Shown here: one piece after another, positions 37,211 through 46,277 of the stretch
Position numbering within the stretch: the first letter of the stretch is position 1
Layout of the letters: each line of letters starts with the position of its first letter
NCBI RefSeq assembly: GCF_000331245.1
Contig: NZ_ANFZ01000002.1
Location: forward strand, 196,001-260,000
From: Blastomonas sp. AAP53
GTDB taxonomy: Bacteria; Pseudomonadota; Alphaproteobacteria; Sphingomonadales; Sphingomonadaceae
Reading direction: 5' to 3'
Length of the DNA: 64,000 nucleotides
Program-made: the position numbers and the translations under genes
Notes under the pieces: model-generated
The model's input: the letters and a program-made list of their open reading frames with translations, nothing else
What the model was told of the DNA's origin: nothing
Database searches by the model: none

Positions 37211-37882
37211 ATGACCGACACACACACTCTTGCTCCGCCAGATTTCGCCGCAGCCCGCAGGCACATGATCGAAAGCCAGCTGCGCCCCACCGACGTAAGC
37301 GATCCTGTCGTGATCGCGGCGATGGCCGTGACGCCGCGCGAGAATTTCGTGCCCGCCAGCCAGCGCGCGATCGCCTATATCGACCGATCGGTGCCGTTCG
37401 CCAACGGGCGGGTGCTGAACCCCGCGCTGTCGACGGGGCTGATGCTGACGCGTGCCGAACTGTCGAGCGGCGACAAGGTGCTGCTGATCGGAGCAGGCAC
37501 CGGCTATGCGGCTGCCTTGCTGGCCGGAATCGTCGCGCATGTGGTCGCCGTCGAAGATGATCGTGCCTTGGTCGAACAGGCGCAAGCCAATCTGGCAGGC
37601 CTCGCCAATGTGACGATCGTCGAATCGGCGCTGGTACAGGGGCATGCTGCAGGCGCACCTTATGACCTCATCATCATCGATGGGGCCGTGGACCAGGTGC
37701 CTGACGAGATCGTAGCCCAGTTGGCAGACGGCGGACGTCTGCTTACCGGTCTGAACGATGCCGGGGTGTCGCGGCTGGCGGCGGGGCGACGGCAGGGTCA
37801 GGCCTTTGCCGTGGTTCCCTTTGCCGATACCGACATCGCACCGCTCGCAGCCTTTGCCCGGCCCAAGAGCTACAGCTTCTGA
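37211..37882 (+). CDS. pcm: Protein-L-isoaspartate O-methyltransferase family
   Basis: The 223-residue protein has the Pcm N-terminus (Met-Ile-Glu-Ser-Gln-Leu-Arg-Pro) and SAM-binding motif Leu-Leu-Ile-Gly-Ala-Gly-Thr-Gly-Tyr-Ala-Ala, then Asp-Leu-Ile-Ile-Ile-Asp-Gly-Ala-Val. Pcm repairs isoaspartyl residues; many alphaproteobacterial paralogues beside tolC lack proof of that activity. It starts at ATG 37211 and precedes tolC by 49 nt. Confidence 0.85.
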   Translation: MTDTHTLAPPDFAAARRHMIESQLRPTDVSDPVVIAAMAVTPRENFVPASQRAIAYIDRSVPFANGRVLNPALSTGLMLTRAELSSGDKVLLIGAGTGYAAALLAGIVAHVVAVEDDRALVEQAQANLAGLANVTIVESALVQGHAAGAPYDLIIIDGAVDQVPDEIVAQLADGGRLLTGLNDAGVSRLAAGRRQGQAFAVVPFADTDIAPLAAFARPKSYSF

Positions 37883-37931
37883 CGCACCCTCGCCTCTGTC
37901 GGCAAGGATGCGGGCAGGGGCGCTGGACAGT

Positions 37932-39401
37932 ATGAGAACCGGATTGATGAAGACTTCGCTTTGGATGGCCGGTTGTGGTGCGGCTCTGGTTCTGGGCAGC
38001 GCGCCCCTGCATGCGGAAACGCTGCGGGACGCGCTGATCGCCGCGTATCAGACCAACCCCACGCTCAACGCCGCACGCGCCCAGCAGCGCGCGACCGACG
38101 AAGGCGTTCCGATCGCGCTGGCCGATGGCCGGCCCAATTCGCAGGTCCAGGCGCAATATTCGGAGAACTTCCTCAATCCGGCCAACGCCTTCACCGCGCC
38201 TGAACGTTCGGTCAACGGCACCATCTCCCTGAACGTGCCGATCTATTCAGGCGGCAGCGCGCGCAATGCCATCAACGCCGCCAAGGTGCGGGTGGGGGCA
38301 GGGCAGGCCGATCTGCGCGGAACCGAGGCCAGCGTGTTCAGCAATGTCGTCGCCGCTTATATGGATGTGATCCGCGACGAAGCGATCGTCGGGCTGCAAC
38401 GGCAGAATGTCGAAGTGCTCGACGTCAACCTGCAGGCATCATCCGACCGGTTCGAGATCGGAGACCTCACCCGCACCGATGTCGCGCAGTCCGAGGCGCG
38501 GCTGGCGATTGCGCGCACCGATCTGCAGACGGCCGAGGCCAATCTGATTCGCAGCAAGGAAACGTATATTCAGCTCGTCGGGACCGCCCCGGGCACGCTG
38601 GAGCCGCCGCCGCCGCTGCCCAACCTGCCCGAAGCGCCGGACGCTGCAGTGTTCACTGCGCTCGACAACAATCCCGACCTGGAAGCCGCCCGCGAGCGGG
38701 TCGAAGCGGCCAATTTCGATGTGAAGTCGGCGCGCGGTACGCGGATGCCGCAGGTCAGCCTGTTCACCCAGGGCAACTACCAGAATTTTCTGGGCACGCT
38801 GGGCAGTACGCTGATCCAGGGCAATTTCGTGCAGCAGCAGTCGAGTGCAGCGGCCGGCGTGCAGTTGACGGTGCCCGTCTATCAGGGCGGCCGCCCCGGC
38901 GCGCAGATCCGCCGCGCCCAGGCCATTTCAGGCCAGGCGATGGAGCAGGAAATCGCGGTCGAACGCAGCATCATCGCGCAGGTGCGGGCTGCCTATGCCA
39001 GCTTCAATGCGTCGATGCAGGTGATCGAATCATCGCAAAAGGCAGTCGAATCGAACACGCTGGCGCTGGAAGGCGTGCGCGCCGAAAACAGCGTGGGCAA
39101 CCGCACCATTCTCGACATTCTGGATGCCGAGCGCGAACTGCTGAACGCACAGGTGCAGCTGGTGACCGCGCGGCGCAATGCCTATGTCGCCGGCTTCACG
39201 CTGCTGGCCGCGATGGGCCGGGCCGAAGCGCGCGATCTGGGGCTGGATGGTGGCCTGCTCTACGATCCCGAACTCAACTACGAGCGGGTCCGCGGCAAGA
39301 TCAACGACTGGAATTCGGACAGGGATCCGGTGGCGCAATCGACGCGCACCGTTGACAGCCCGGCGCAAAATGCCGCAGTGGTCGGACCGCCCAACCGATA
39401 G
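37932..39401 (+). CDS. tolC: TolC family outer-membrane channel
   Basis: The 489-residue protein has a signal peptide (about 1-28) and two TolC halves, each with Tyr-x-x-Asn-Pro and long coiled-coil helices, and the Gly-Gly linker between strand and helix. It forms a trimeric exit duct for type I secretion and drug efflux. A second ATG 15 nt downstream is possible. It has no pump gene next to it, so it may serve several. Confidence 0.92.
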   Translation: MRTGLMKTSLWMAGCGAALVLGSAPLHAETLRDALIAAYQTNPTLNAARAQQRATDEGVPIALADGRPNSQVQAQYSENFLNPANAFTAPERSVNGTISLNVPIYSGGSARNAINAAKVRVGAGQADLRGTEASVFSNVVAAYMDVIRDEAIVGLQRQNVEVLDVNLQASSDRFEIGDLTRTDVAQSEARLAIARTDLQTAEANLIRSKETYIQLVGTAPGTLEPPPPLPNLPEAPDAAVFTALDNNPDLEAARERVEAANFDVKSARGTRMPQVSLFTQGNYQNFLGTLGSTLIQGNFVQQQSSAAAGVQLTVPVYQGGRPGAQIRRAQAISGQAMEQEIAVERSIIAQVRAAYASFNASMQVIESSQKAVESNTLALEGVRAENSVGNRTILDILDAERELLNAQVQLVTARRNAYVAGFTLLAAMGRAEARDLGLDGGLLYDPELNYERVRGKINDWNSDRDPVAQSTRTVDSPAQNAAVVGPPNR

Positions 39402-39440
39402 ATTGGGCAGGGGCTCGAATCGGATCAGGGGCAAACGGGA

Positions 39441-39878
39441 ATGACACGCGACATTGGCGAGCCCAGTCTTGAGGAAATCCTGGCGTCGATCAAGAAAGTG
39501 ATCGCCGAGGATGGCCGCAAGCCGCGCCGTGCGCCGCCTGCACGGTCTTCCGCACCGATCCGGCAGGAAAAGCCCGCTGAGGACATCCTCGAACTCACCG
39601 ACAGCTTCGAGCCCGGGCCTGCGCCCGAGGTGGAGCAACCGCCGTTGATCAGCCGGGCGGGCGAACAGTCGATGCGCGAATCGCTGGCCATGCTGGCGAC
39701 GCTGACCGAACCGGGCGTCAGCCCGCAGATCGTGCGGTCGGGTGAAACCTCGCTCGAGGGCATGGTGCGCGAAATGCTGCGGCCGATGCTCGCCGACTGG
39801 CTCGACAAGAACCTGCCCGACATGGTCGAGGCGCTGGTCGCCAAGGAAATTGGGCGTATCACCGGCCGCAACGGCTGA
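39441..39878 (+). CDS. PopZ-like DUF2497 protein
   Basis: The 145-residue protein has an N-terminal Glu-Pro-Ser-Leu-Glu-Glu-Ile-Leu-Ala-Ser-Ile-Lys-Lys-Val-Ile-Ala-Glu-Asp, a Pro/Glu-rich middle and a C-terminal helix pair (Met-Val-Arg-Glu-Met-Leu-Arg-Pro-Met-Leu...Leu-Pro-Asp-Met-Val-Glu). This is the layout of PopZ, the polar organising protein. In Caulobacter it sits upstream of valS. Here an S9 peptidase gene lies between. Confidence 0.85.
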   Translation: MTRDIGEPSLEEILASIKKVIAEDGRKPRRAPPARSSAPIRQEKPAEDILELTDSFEPGPAPEVEQPPLISRAGEQSMRESLAMLATLTEPGVSPQIVRSGETSLEGMVREMLRPMLADWLDKNLPDMVEALVAKEIGRITGRNG

Positions 39879-39933
39879 TCCCGGCGTTCTAGGGCTTTGC
39901 GCCACGCGGCGCGAGCTGGTAACGAACGCAACC

Positions 39934-42006
39934 ATGAAACAGCCTCTCATTGCCGCGCTGCTGGCCAGCGCGCTCTCGTCCCTTGCCTTCACCGCACCCG
40001 CCGCCGCCCGGCCGATGACCGAGAGCGATTTGGCGACCTTCAACCGGCTCGGCGCACCCGCCGCCTCGCCCGATGGCAAATGGGTGGCCTATCAGCTGAC
40101 CAGCACCGATCTGGCGGCGAACAAGCGCAGCACCGGCCTGTTCCTGCTCGATATCGCGCGCAAGGATGCGCAGCCCGTGAGCATCGCCGATTCGCCGGGT
40201 CATAACGAAAGCGCGCCGGTCTTCGCCCGCGACGGCAAGCACCTGTTCTACCTCTCCAACCGCTCGGGCACGACGCAGGTGTGGCGCGTTGCGCTGCCCA
40301 GCGGCGAGCCGGTGCAGGTGACGCAGGCGGCAACTGACATCAGCGGGTTCAGCCTGTCTCCCGATGGCAACAGCATCGCAGTCTGGGCCGATGTCACCGA
40401 GGGATGCTCGGTCGATGCATGCGATGCCAAGGCGAAGCCGCAGGGCACCGGCCGCGAATATGACCGGCTGTTCGTGCGGCACTGGGACAGCTGGCGCGAG
40501 CCGGGCACCTATTCGCACATCTATGCCTATGCTTTGGGCACCGACGGCAAAGTGGCTGGCCCTGCGCGCAGCATCAGCGGCTCGATCGAGGGCGATGCGC
40601 CCAGCAAGCCGTTCGGCGGCGGTGAGGAGATCGCCTGGGCAGCAGACAGCAGCGCCATCGCCTTTGCCATCCGCAAGTCCGATGGCGACGAGCCGCGCTC
40701 GACCAATCTCGATATCGTCTGGCAGCCGCTCGCCGAAGGCGCGGCAGCGGTGAACCTCACGCAGGACAACGAGGCGACCGACTCGTTGCCTGCCGCCTCG
40801 CCCGATGGCAAATGGCTCGCCTGGGCGGCGATGGCGCGGCCCGGATACGAGGCCGACCGCATGGTCGTGCATCTGCGCGACATGACAACCGGCAAGGTCA
40901 CCAAGCTCACCGAGGGGTGGGATCGCTCGGCAGGATCGATTGCCTGGGCTGCGGATTCGACGAGCCTGCTGGTCACCGCGCAGGACACGCTCGAGCATCC
41001 GGTGTTCCGCATCGATGTGCCCAGCGGCAAGGTCACCCGGCTGACCGAGCGCGGCAATGTGAATAATGTCGTACCGCTGGCGAACGGCAGCTTCCTCTAT
41101 ACCGTCAACTCGCTCGCCGCGCCCGACGATCTGGTGCTGATGGACAGCAAGGGCCAGACCCGCCGCCTGACCGACGTCAATGCCGACAAGCTCGCCGGGC
41201 TCGACCCGGTCGTATATGAAAAGTTCAGCTTCACCGGTGCGAACGGCGATCTCGTCCACGGCCAGATCATCAAGCCGCAAGGGGTGACGGGCAAGCTGCC
41301 GGTCGCTCTGCTGGTGCATGGCGGACCGCAGGGCAGCTTCAACAACAGCTGGTCGTACCGCTGGAACCCTGCCGTGATGGCCTCGCAAGGCTATGCTGCG
41401 GTCACCATCGATTTCCATGGCTCGACCGGATACGGCCAGGCGTTCACCGACAGCATCAACAAGGACTGGGGCGGCAAGCCGCTCGAGGACCTGAAGGTAG
41501 GAATGGCAGCATTGCCGGGCATCGACGCCGCGCTCGACACCAGCAACGCCTGTGCGCTGGGCGGCAGCTATGGCGGCTATATGATGAACTGGATCGCAGG
41601 CCAATGGCCCGATGGCTTCAAGTGCCTGGTCACGCATGCGGGCGTGTTCGACCTGCGCGCCATGGCGTTCGAGACCGAGGAGCTGTGGTTCGACGAATGG
41701 GACCATGGCGGCCCGTGGTGGCAGCGCACCGACGCGGAAAAGTGGAACCCGGTCAACTACGTCACCAACTGGAAGACGCCGACGCTTGTGATCCACGGCG
41801 AGAAGGACTTCCGCATCCCCTATTCGCAATCGCTCGCCGCGTTCACTGCGCTGCAACGCCAGGGCATCGAATCGAAGCTGCTGATCTTCCCGGATGAGAA
41901 CCATTGGGTGCTGAAAGCGCAGAACAGCGTGCAGTGGCACCGCAACGTGTTCGACTGGCTGGGGCAGCATCTGAAGCCGGGGACGATCAAAACGTCTGGA
42001 AAATAA
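39934..42006 (+). CDS. S9 family peptidase (prolyl-oligopeptidase type)
   Basis: The 690-residue secreted protein has a signal peptide (1-25), a beta-propeller-like N-terminal part with repeated Ser-Pro-Asp-Gly-Lys-Trp (about residues 40-420) and an alpha/beta hydrolase domain. The nucleophile is in Gly-Gly-Ser-Tyr-Gly-Gly (Ser545), and the acid and His follow (Gly-Glu-Lys-Asp, Glu-Asn-His). ATG 39934 gives the signal peptide; the upstream open frame overlaps the DUF2497 gene in another frame. Confidence 0.92.
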   Translation: MKQPLIAALLASALSSLAFTAPAAARPMTESDLATFNRLGAPAASPDGKWVAYQLTSTDLAANKRSTGLFLLDIARKDAQPVSIADSPGHNESAPVFARDGKHLFYLSNRSGTTQVWRVALPSGEPVQVTQAATDISGFSLSPDGNSIAVWADVTEGCSVDACDAKAKPQGTGREYDRLFVRHWDSWREPGTYSHIYAYALGTDGKVAGPARSISGSIEGDAPSKPFGGGEEIAWAADSSAIAFAIRKSDGDEPRSTNLDIVWQPLAEGAAAVNLTQDNEATDSLPAASPDGKWLAWAAMARPGYEADRMVVHLRDMTTGKVTKLTEGWDRSAGSIAWAADSTSLLVTAQDTLEHPVFRIDVPSGKVTRLTERGNVNNVVPLANGSFLYTVNSLAAPDDLVLMDSKGQTRRLTDVNADKLAGLDPVVYEKFSFTGANGDLVHGQIIKPQGVTGKLPVALLVHGGPQGSFNNSWSYRWNPAVMASQGYAAVTIDFHGSTGYGQAFTDSINKDWGGKPLEDLKVGMAALPGIDAALDTSNACALGGSYGGYMMNWIAGQWPDGFKCLVTHAGVFDLRAMAFETEELWFDEWDHGGPWWQRTDAEKWNPVNYVTNWKTPTLVIHGEKDFRIPYSQSLAAFTALQRQGIESKLLIFPDENHWVLKAQNSVQWHRNVFDWLGQHLKPGTIKTSGK

Positions 42007-42030
42007 CGCGCCCTGCGTTAAAGCGGCGGG

Positions 42031-44766
42031 ATGACGAGCACCGACAAGCAAGAGCTGCCCAAGACATTCGATCCTGCCGCGATCGAGGCGAAATGGTATC
42101 TGCATTGGGAGGGGACGGGCGCGTTCCGTCCCGAGCGGCCCGATGCTGTGCCCTATACGATCGTCAACCCGCCGCCGAACGTGACGGGCAGCTTGCACAT
42201 CGGCCACGCGCTCGACAACACGCTGCAGGATATCATGATCCGCTACGAGCGACTGCGCGGCAAGGATGCCTTGTGGGTGGTCGGCACCGATCATGCCGGA
42301 ATCGCGACGCAGATGGTGGTCGAGCGCCAGCTTGAGGCCGCAGGTGACAAGCGCTCCAATTACAGCCGCGAAGACTTCGTAAACAAGGTCTGGGAGTGGA
42401 AGGAAGAAAGCGGCGGGCAGATCACCCGCCAGCTGCGCCGCCTCGGCTGTTCGATGGACTGGTCGCGCGAGCAGTTCACGATGGACCCGCATTTCAGCAA
42501 GGCGGTGCTCAAGGTGTTCGTCGACCTGTATAATCAGGGACTGATCTACCGCGACAAGCGCCTCGTCAACTGGGACCCCAAGCTCAAGACCGCGATCAGC
42601 GATCTCGAGGTCGAGACGCGCGAGGTTCAGGGCCATTTCTGGCATTTCCGTTATCCGCTGGCAGACGGCGTGACGCTGGACGACGGCCGCGATCATATCG
42701 TCGTCGCGACGACGCGGCCCGAAACGATGCTCGCCGATATGGCCGTCGCGGTGAACGGCGCTGACCCGCGTTATGCCAGCGTCATCGGCAAGTTCGTCGA
42801 GCTGCCGATCACCGGACGGCGCATCCCCATCGTGGCGGATGACCATGCCGATCCCGAACTGGGTTCGGGCGCGGTGAAGATCACGCCGGGTCATGATTTC
42901 AACGACTTCGAGGTGGGACGGCGCGCAGGCATTGCGGCGGCGGACATGCTCAACATGTTCGATGCCGAGGCGAAGGTGGTGCAGACCGCCGATGGCCTGA
43001 TCCCGGCGGAGTTCGTCGGCATCGATCGCTTCGATGCGCGTCGCCAGGTCGTCGAGCGGATGAAGGCGCTGGGCCGCCTCGTTCCGCATGTCGTCACGTC
43101 GAAGGATGGCGAGACAGCCGAACACGACGCCGAACCGCGCACCATCCAGACGCCCTATGGCGACCGTGGCGGCGTGGTGATCGAGCCCTGGCTGACCGAC
43201 CAATGGTATGTCGACGCCAAGACCCTCGCGCAGCCCGCGATCGAGGCGGTGAAGACCGGCGTGATCGAGATTGTGCCCAAGAGCTGGGAAAAGACCTTCT
43301 TCCACTGGATGGACAACATTCAGCCCTGGTGCGTGTCACGCCAGCTTTGGTGGGGCCACCGGATTCCGGCCTGGTATGGCTCTGATGGCCAGTGCTACGT
43401 CGCCGAGACCGAGGAAGCGGCGCAGCTGCTGGCAGGCGAGGGCGTGACGCTCGATCGCGATTCCGACGTCCTCGACACTTGGTTCTCCTCCGCGCTCTGG
43501 CCGTTTGCGACCTTGGGCTGGCCCCAGGATGGCGCGGACGCGCCGCTGGTTGCCAAGCACTATCCCAACGATCTACTGATCTCCGGCTTCGACATCCTGT
43601 TCTTCTGGGATGCGCGCATGGCGATGATGGGGACGCATTTCATGGGCGCTGCGCCCTGGAAGCAGCTTTACCTGCACGGCCTCGTCCGCGCTGCCGATGG
43701 CGCGAAGATGTCCAAGTCCAAGGGCAACACTGTCGATCCGCTGGGCCTGATCGACCAGTATGGCGCGGATGCGCTGCGTTTCTTCATGGCGGCGATGGAA
43801 AGCCAGGGCCGCGACATCAAGATGGATGAGCGCCGCGTCGAGGGCTATCGCAACTTCGCCACCAAGCTGTGGAACGCCTCGCGCTTCTGCCAGTCGAACG
43901 GCATCGGCGCGAGTGCATCGGTCAAGGCACCGGACGCCACGCTGGCGGTCAACCGCTGGATCATCGGCGAGGTGGTCGATACGGTTGCGGCGCTCGACAA
44001 GGCGCTGGCGGACCTGCGCTTCGATGCGGCGGCCAACGCGATCTATCACTTCGTCTGGGATCAGTTCTGCGACTGGTATCTCGAGCTGATCAAGCCGGTG
44101 CTCTCGGCCGAGGGCGACGCGGGCGAGGCCGCAGAGACTCGCGCGGTCGCAGGTTGGGTGCTCGACCAGATCCTGGTGATGCTGCATCCGTTCATGCCGT
44201 TCATCACCGAAGAGCTTTGGCATGCGCTTGGTGAGCGCAAGAACGATCTGATCCTCGCGGAGTGGCCTGCGCCGGACGCGAACGTCGATGTGGGTGCCAA
44301 GGCGGAAACCGAATGGCGCATCGCGCTGGTACGCGAAATCCGCTCGGCCAAGAACGAGCTGGGCATCGCGCCCGGAGCGCGGCTCAAGGCGTTCGTTCAG
44401 GATGCCAACGATCAGACCAAGGGCTGGATCAATGGCTTCTGGAGCGGAGCGCAGAGGCTTGCGCGGATCGACTTCGCGCCGCTGGATGAAGCCGCGCCCG
44501 CTGGTGCGACCATCCAGATCGTGGTCAACGAGGCGACCTTCGTGCTGCCGCTCGAAGGCATCATCGACATCGCCGCCGAAAAGACGCGGCTCGCCAAGGC
44601 GCTGGAAGCGGTCGCCAAGGAAGCCAAATCGCTCGAAGGCCGCCTGTCGAACCCGGCGTTCGTCGAGAAGGCCAAGCCCGAGGCGGTCGAGAAGGCGCGC
44701 GCCGACCATGCAGAGAAATCCGCCGAGGCGGAGCGGCTGTCGGCGGCTCTGGCGCGGCTTGGATAA
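42031..44766 (+). CDS. valS: Valyl-tRNA synthetase
   Basis: The 911-residue enzyme charges tRNA-Val. HIGH is at residues 56-59, KMSKS at 559-563, and [10 protein letters not shown] marks the class Ia core. An editing domain and the C-terminal coiled coil (about residues 845-910) are present. Cytoplasmic. It begins 24 nt after the S9 gene. Confidence 0.98.
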   Translation: MTSTDKQELPKTFDPAAIEAKWYLHWEGTGAFRPERPDAVPYTIVNPPPNVTGSLHIGHALDNTLQDIMIRYERLRGKDALWVVGTDHAGIATQMVVERQLEAAGDKRSNYSREDFVNKVWEWKEESGGQITRQLRRLGCSMDWSREQFTMDPHFSKAVLKVFVDLYNQGLIYRDKRLVNWDPKLKTAISDLEVETREVQGHFWHFRYPLADGVTLDDGRDHIVVATTRPETMLADMAVAVNGADPRYASVIGKFVELPITGRRIPIVADDHADPELGSGAVKITPGHDFNDFEVGRRAGIAAADMLNMFDAEAKVVQTADGLIPAEFVGIDRFDARRQVVERMKALGRLVPHVVTSKDGETAEHDAEPRTIQTPYGDRGGVVIEPWLTDQWYVDAKTLAQPAIEAVKTGVIEIVPKSWEKTFFHWMDNIQPWCVSRQLWWGHRIPAWYGSDGQCYVAETEEAAQLLAGEGVTLDRDSDVLDTWFSSALWPFATLGWPQDGADAPLVAKHYPNDLLISGFDILFFWDARMAMMGTHFMGAAPWKQLYLHGLVRAADGAKMSKSKGNTVDPLGLIDQYGADALRFFMAAMESQGRDIKMDERRVEGYRNFATKLWNASRFCQSNGIGASASVKAPDATLAVNRWIIGEVVDTVAALDKALADLRFDAAANAIYHFVWDQFCDWYLELIKPVLSAEGDAGEAAETRAVAGWVLDQILVMLHPFMPFITEELWHALGERKNDLILAEWPAPDANVDVGAKAETEWRIALVREIRSAKNELGIAPGARLKAFVQDANDQTKGWINGFWSGAQRLARIDFAPLDEAAPAGATIQIVVNEATFVLPLEGIIDIAAEKTRLAKALEAVAKEAKSLEGRLSNPAFVEKAKPEAVEKARADHAEKSAEAERLSAALARLG

Positions 44767-44805
44767 GCGTCCCCCGCTGCGCCCGCAGGGCACGAGGCTC
44801 GCGCG

Positions 44806-46047
44806 ATGAGCCTGTCCTATGCGCGTCTGCTCGCCCGGCGGATGGTCCGCTCGTTGTGGTTCACACCAGCGGCCTATGCGGTGCTGGCGGTGGCGGTGCT
44901 GCTGCTCGCGCCGGCGGCGGCCGTCCTGCTGCCCGACGAGTTCAACGAGTTGATCGGGCTCGATGGCGTCGACGATCTGCTCGGCGTGCTGGCCAACACG
45001 CTGCTCGCGGTGGCGATCTTTTCGCTTGGCATCATGGTCTCGTCGCTGCAGGCAGCAGCATCCGCCGCCACGCCGCGCGCGCGGCCGCTGCTGATGCAGG
45101 ACCGGACCGCGCAGAACGCGATCTCGGTGTTCATCGGCGGCTTCATCTTCGCGATCGTCGGCACTGTCGGGCTGTCGACCAGTTATTACGGCGCGCCCTC
45201 GCGGGTCATATTGTTCCTCACCACCTGCCTGGTGATTGTCTCGGTGATCTACGCGCTCATCCGCTGGATCGGGCGCCTGAGTAATCTGGGCGATGTCTCC
45301 GAAGTGGTCGATCTGCTCGAAGGCGCTGCCGACAGGGCATTTGCCGAGCTGGCCAGGCGGCCCTTGCTGGGCGGGGTGGCGATGACGGCGCTGCCCGACC
45401 ACGGCATTCCTCTGCACGCCGATCGGTTCGGTTTCGTCCAGGCGATCGACGATGCCCTGTTCGCGACAATCTGCGCCGAGCAGGATGTCGATTTCCATCT
45501 CGCCGTGCGCCCCGGAACCTATGTCGATTCGAGCACCGTGCTGCTCAAGACATCGAAGCCGCTCGACGAGGACACCACGCGCTCGGTGCGCCAGGCGTTC
45601 GTGATCGGCGGTGATCGCACATTCGAGGCCGATCCGCGCTATTGCCTGATCGTGCTATCGGAAACCGCGTCCAAGGCTTTGTCAGCGGGTATCAACGATC
45701 CAGGGACCGCGATCGATGTGCTGGGCACGTCGTTGCGCGTGCTCGCCAAGTGGAGCAGCGCGGCCAGGGAAACGCCGACGCGCGTGACCTGCCCACGGTT
45801 GCACGTGCCGCCGGTCAGCGTCGATGACATGGTGGTGGATGCGTTCCGCTGGATCGCGCGCGATGGCGCGGGGCAGCTTGAGGTGCAGATTCGGCTGCAA
45901 AAGGCGCTGGCGTCGCTGGCGGCGCACGACCCGGTGGTGTTCGGCGCAGCGGCGCGCGCGATGTCGCACGAGGCCTTTGCGCGGGCGAAGATCGGGCTGG
46001 CATTGCCTGGGGATGTCGAGATTCTGGAGCGGTTCTTGCTCGACTGA
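44806..46047 (+). CDS. DUF2254 family membrane protein
   Basis: The 413-residue protein has four hydrophobic helices in the first 160 residues (with Phe-Ser-Leu-Gly-Ile-Met-Val-Ser-Ser-Leu-Gln) and a large soluble domain with Asp-Pro-Gly-Thr-Ala and Asp-Pro-Arg-Tyr-Cys. The family is uncharacterised; it occurs near valS in several proteobacteria. Inner membrane. Confidence 0.85.
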   Translation: MSLSYARLLARRMVRSLWFTPAAYAVLAVAVLLLAPAAAVLLPDEFNELIGLDGVDDLLGVLANTLLAVAIFSLGIMVSSLQAAASAATPRARPLLMQDRTAQNAISVFIGGFIFAIVGTVGLSTSYYGAPSRVILFLTTCLVIVSVIYALIRWIGRLSNLGDVSEVVDLLEGAADRAFAELARRPLLGGVAMTALPDHGIPLHADRFGFVQAIDDALFATICAEQDVDFHLAVRPGTYVDSSTVLLKTSKPLDEDTTRSVRQAFVIGGDRTFEADPRYCLIVLSETASKALSAGINDPGTAIDVLGTSLRVLAKWSSAARETPTRVTCPRLHVPPVSVDDMVVDAFRWIARDGAGQLEVQIRLQKALASLAAHDPVVFGAAARAMSHEAFARAKIGLALPGDVEILERFLLD

Positions 46048-46100
46048 TCGGTTGGGTTTGGGGGGTGTCGGGACTAAGCAACGCTCCCCCTCTTCCTTTC

Positions 46101-46191
46101 CGTCACCCTGAACTTGTTTCAGGGCCCATTTCTCCCCACAAAGCTTCGGGTGCCGGGGCACGATGGGTCCTGAAACAAGTTCAGGATGACG
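46101..46191. repeat. 29-bp inverted repeat element
   Basis: The arms 46101-46129 and 46163-46191 are reverse complements with two mismatches, separated by 33 nt. The arm is built around CCTGAACTTGTTTCAGG, itself nearly palindromic. This is the well-known type of dispersed extragenic palindrome of sphingomonads. It fills much of the gap between the DUF2254 gene and the helicase gene. Confidence 0.85.
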
Positions 46192-46277
46192 GTGGTGGCG
46201 AGGTCTGCGCCTTGTCCACCCATCGCATCGCTGTCACCTGCCCCCTTGCCCCGGGCGGCCTCGTTCCCTAAACGTTC

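Noticed and set aside
39889-43305. 1138-codon open frame on the minus strand opposite the S9 peptidase and valS
   Set aside because: It is a shadow of two real genes with clear motifs. Antisense frames stay open in GC-rich DNA because stop codons are rare in that phase, and its residues are Arg/His/Asp-rich with no domain.
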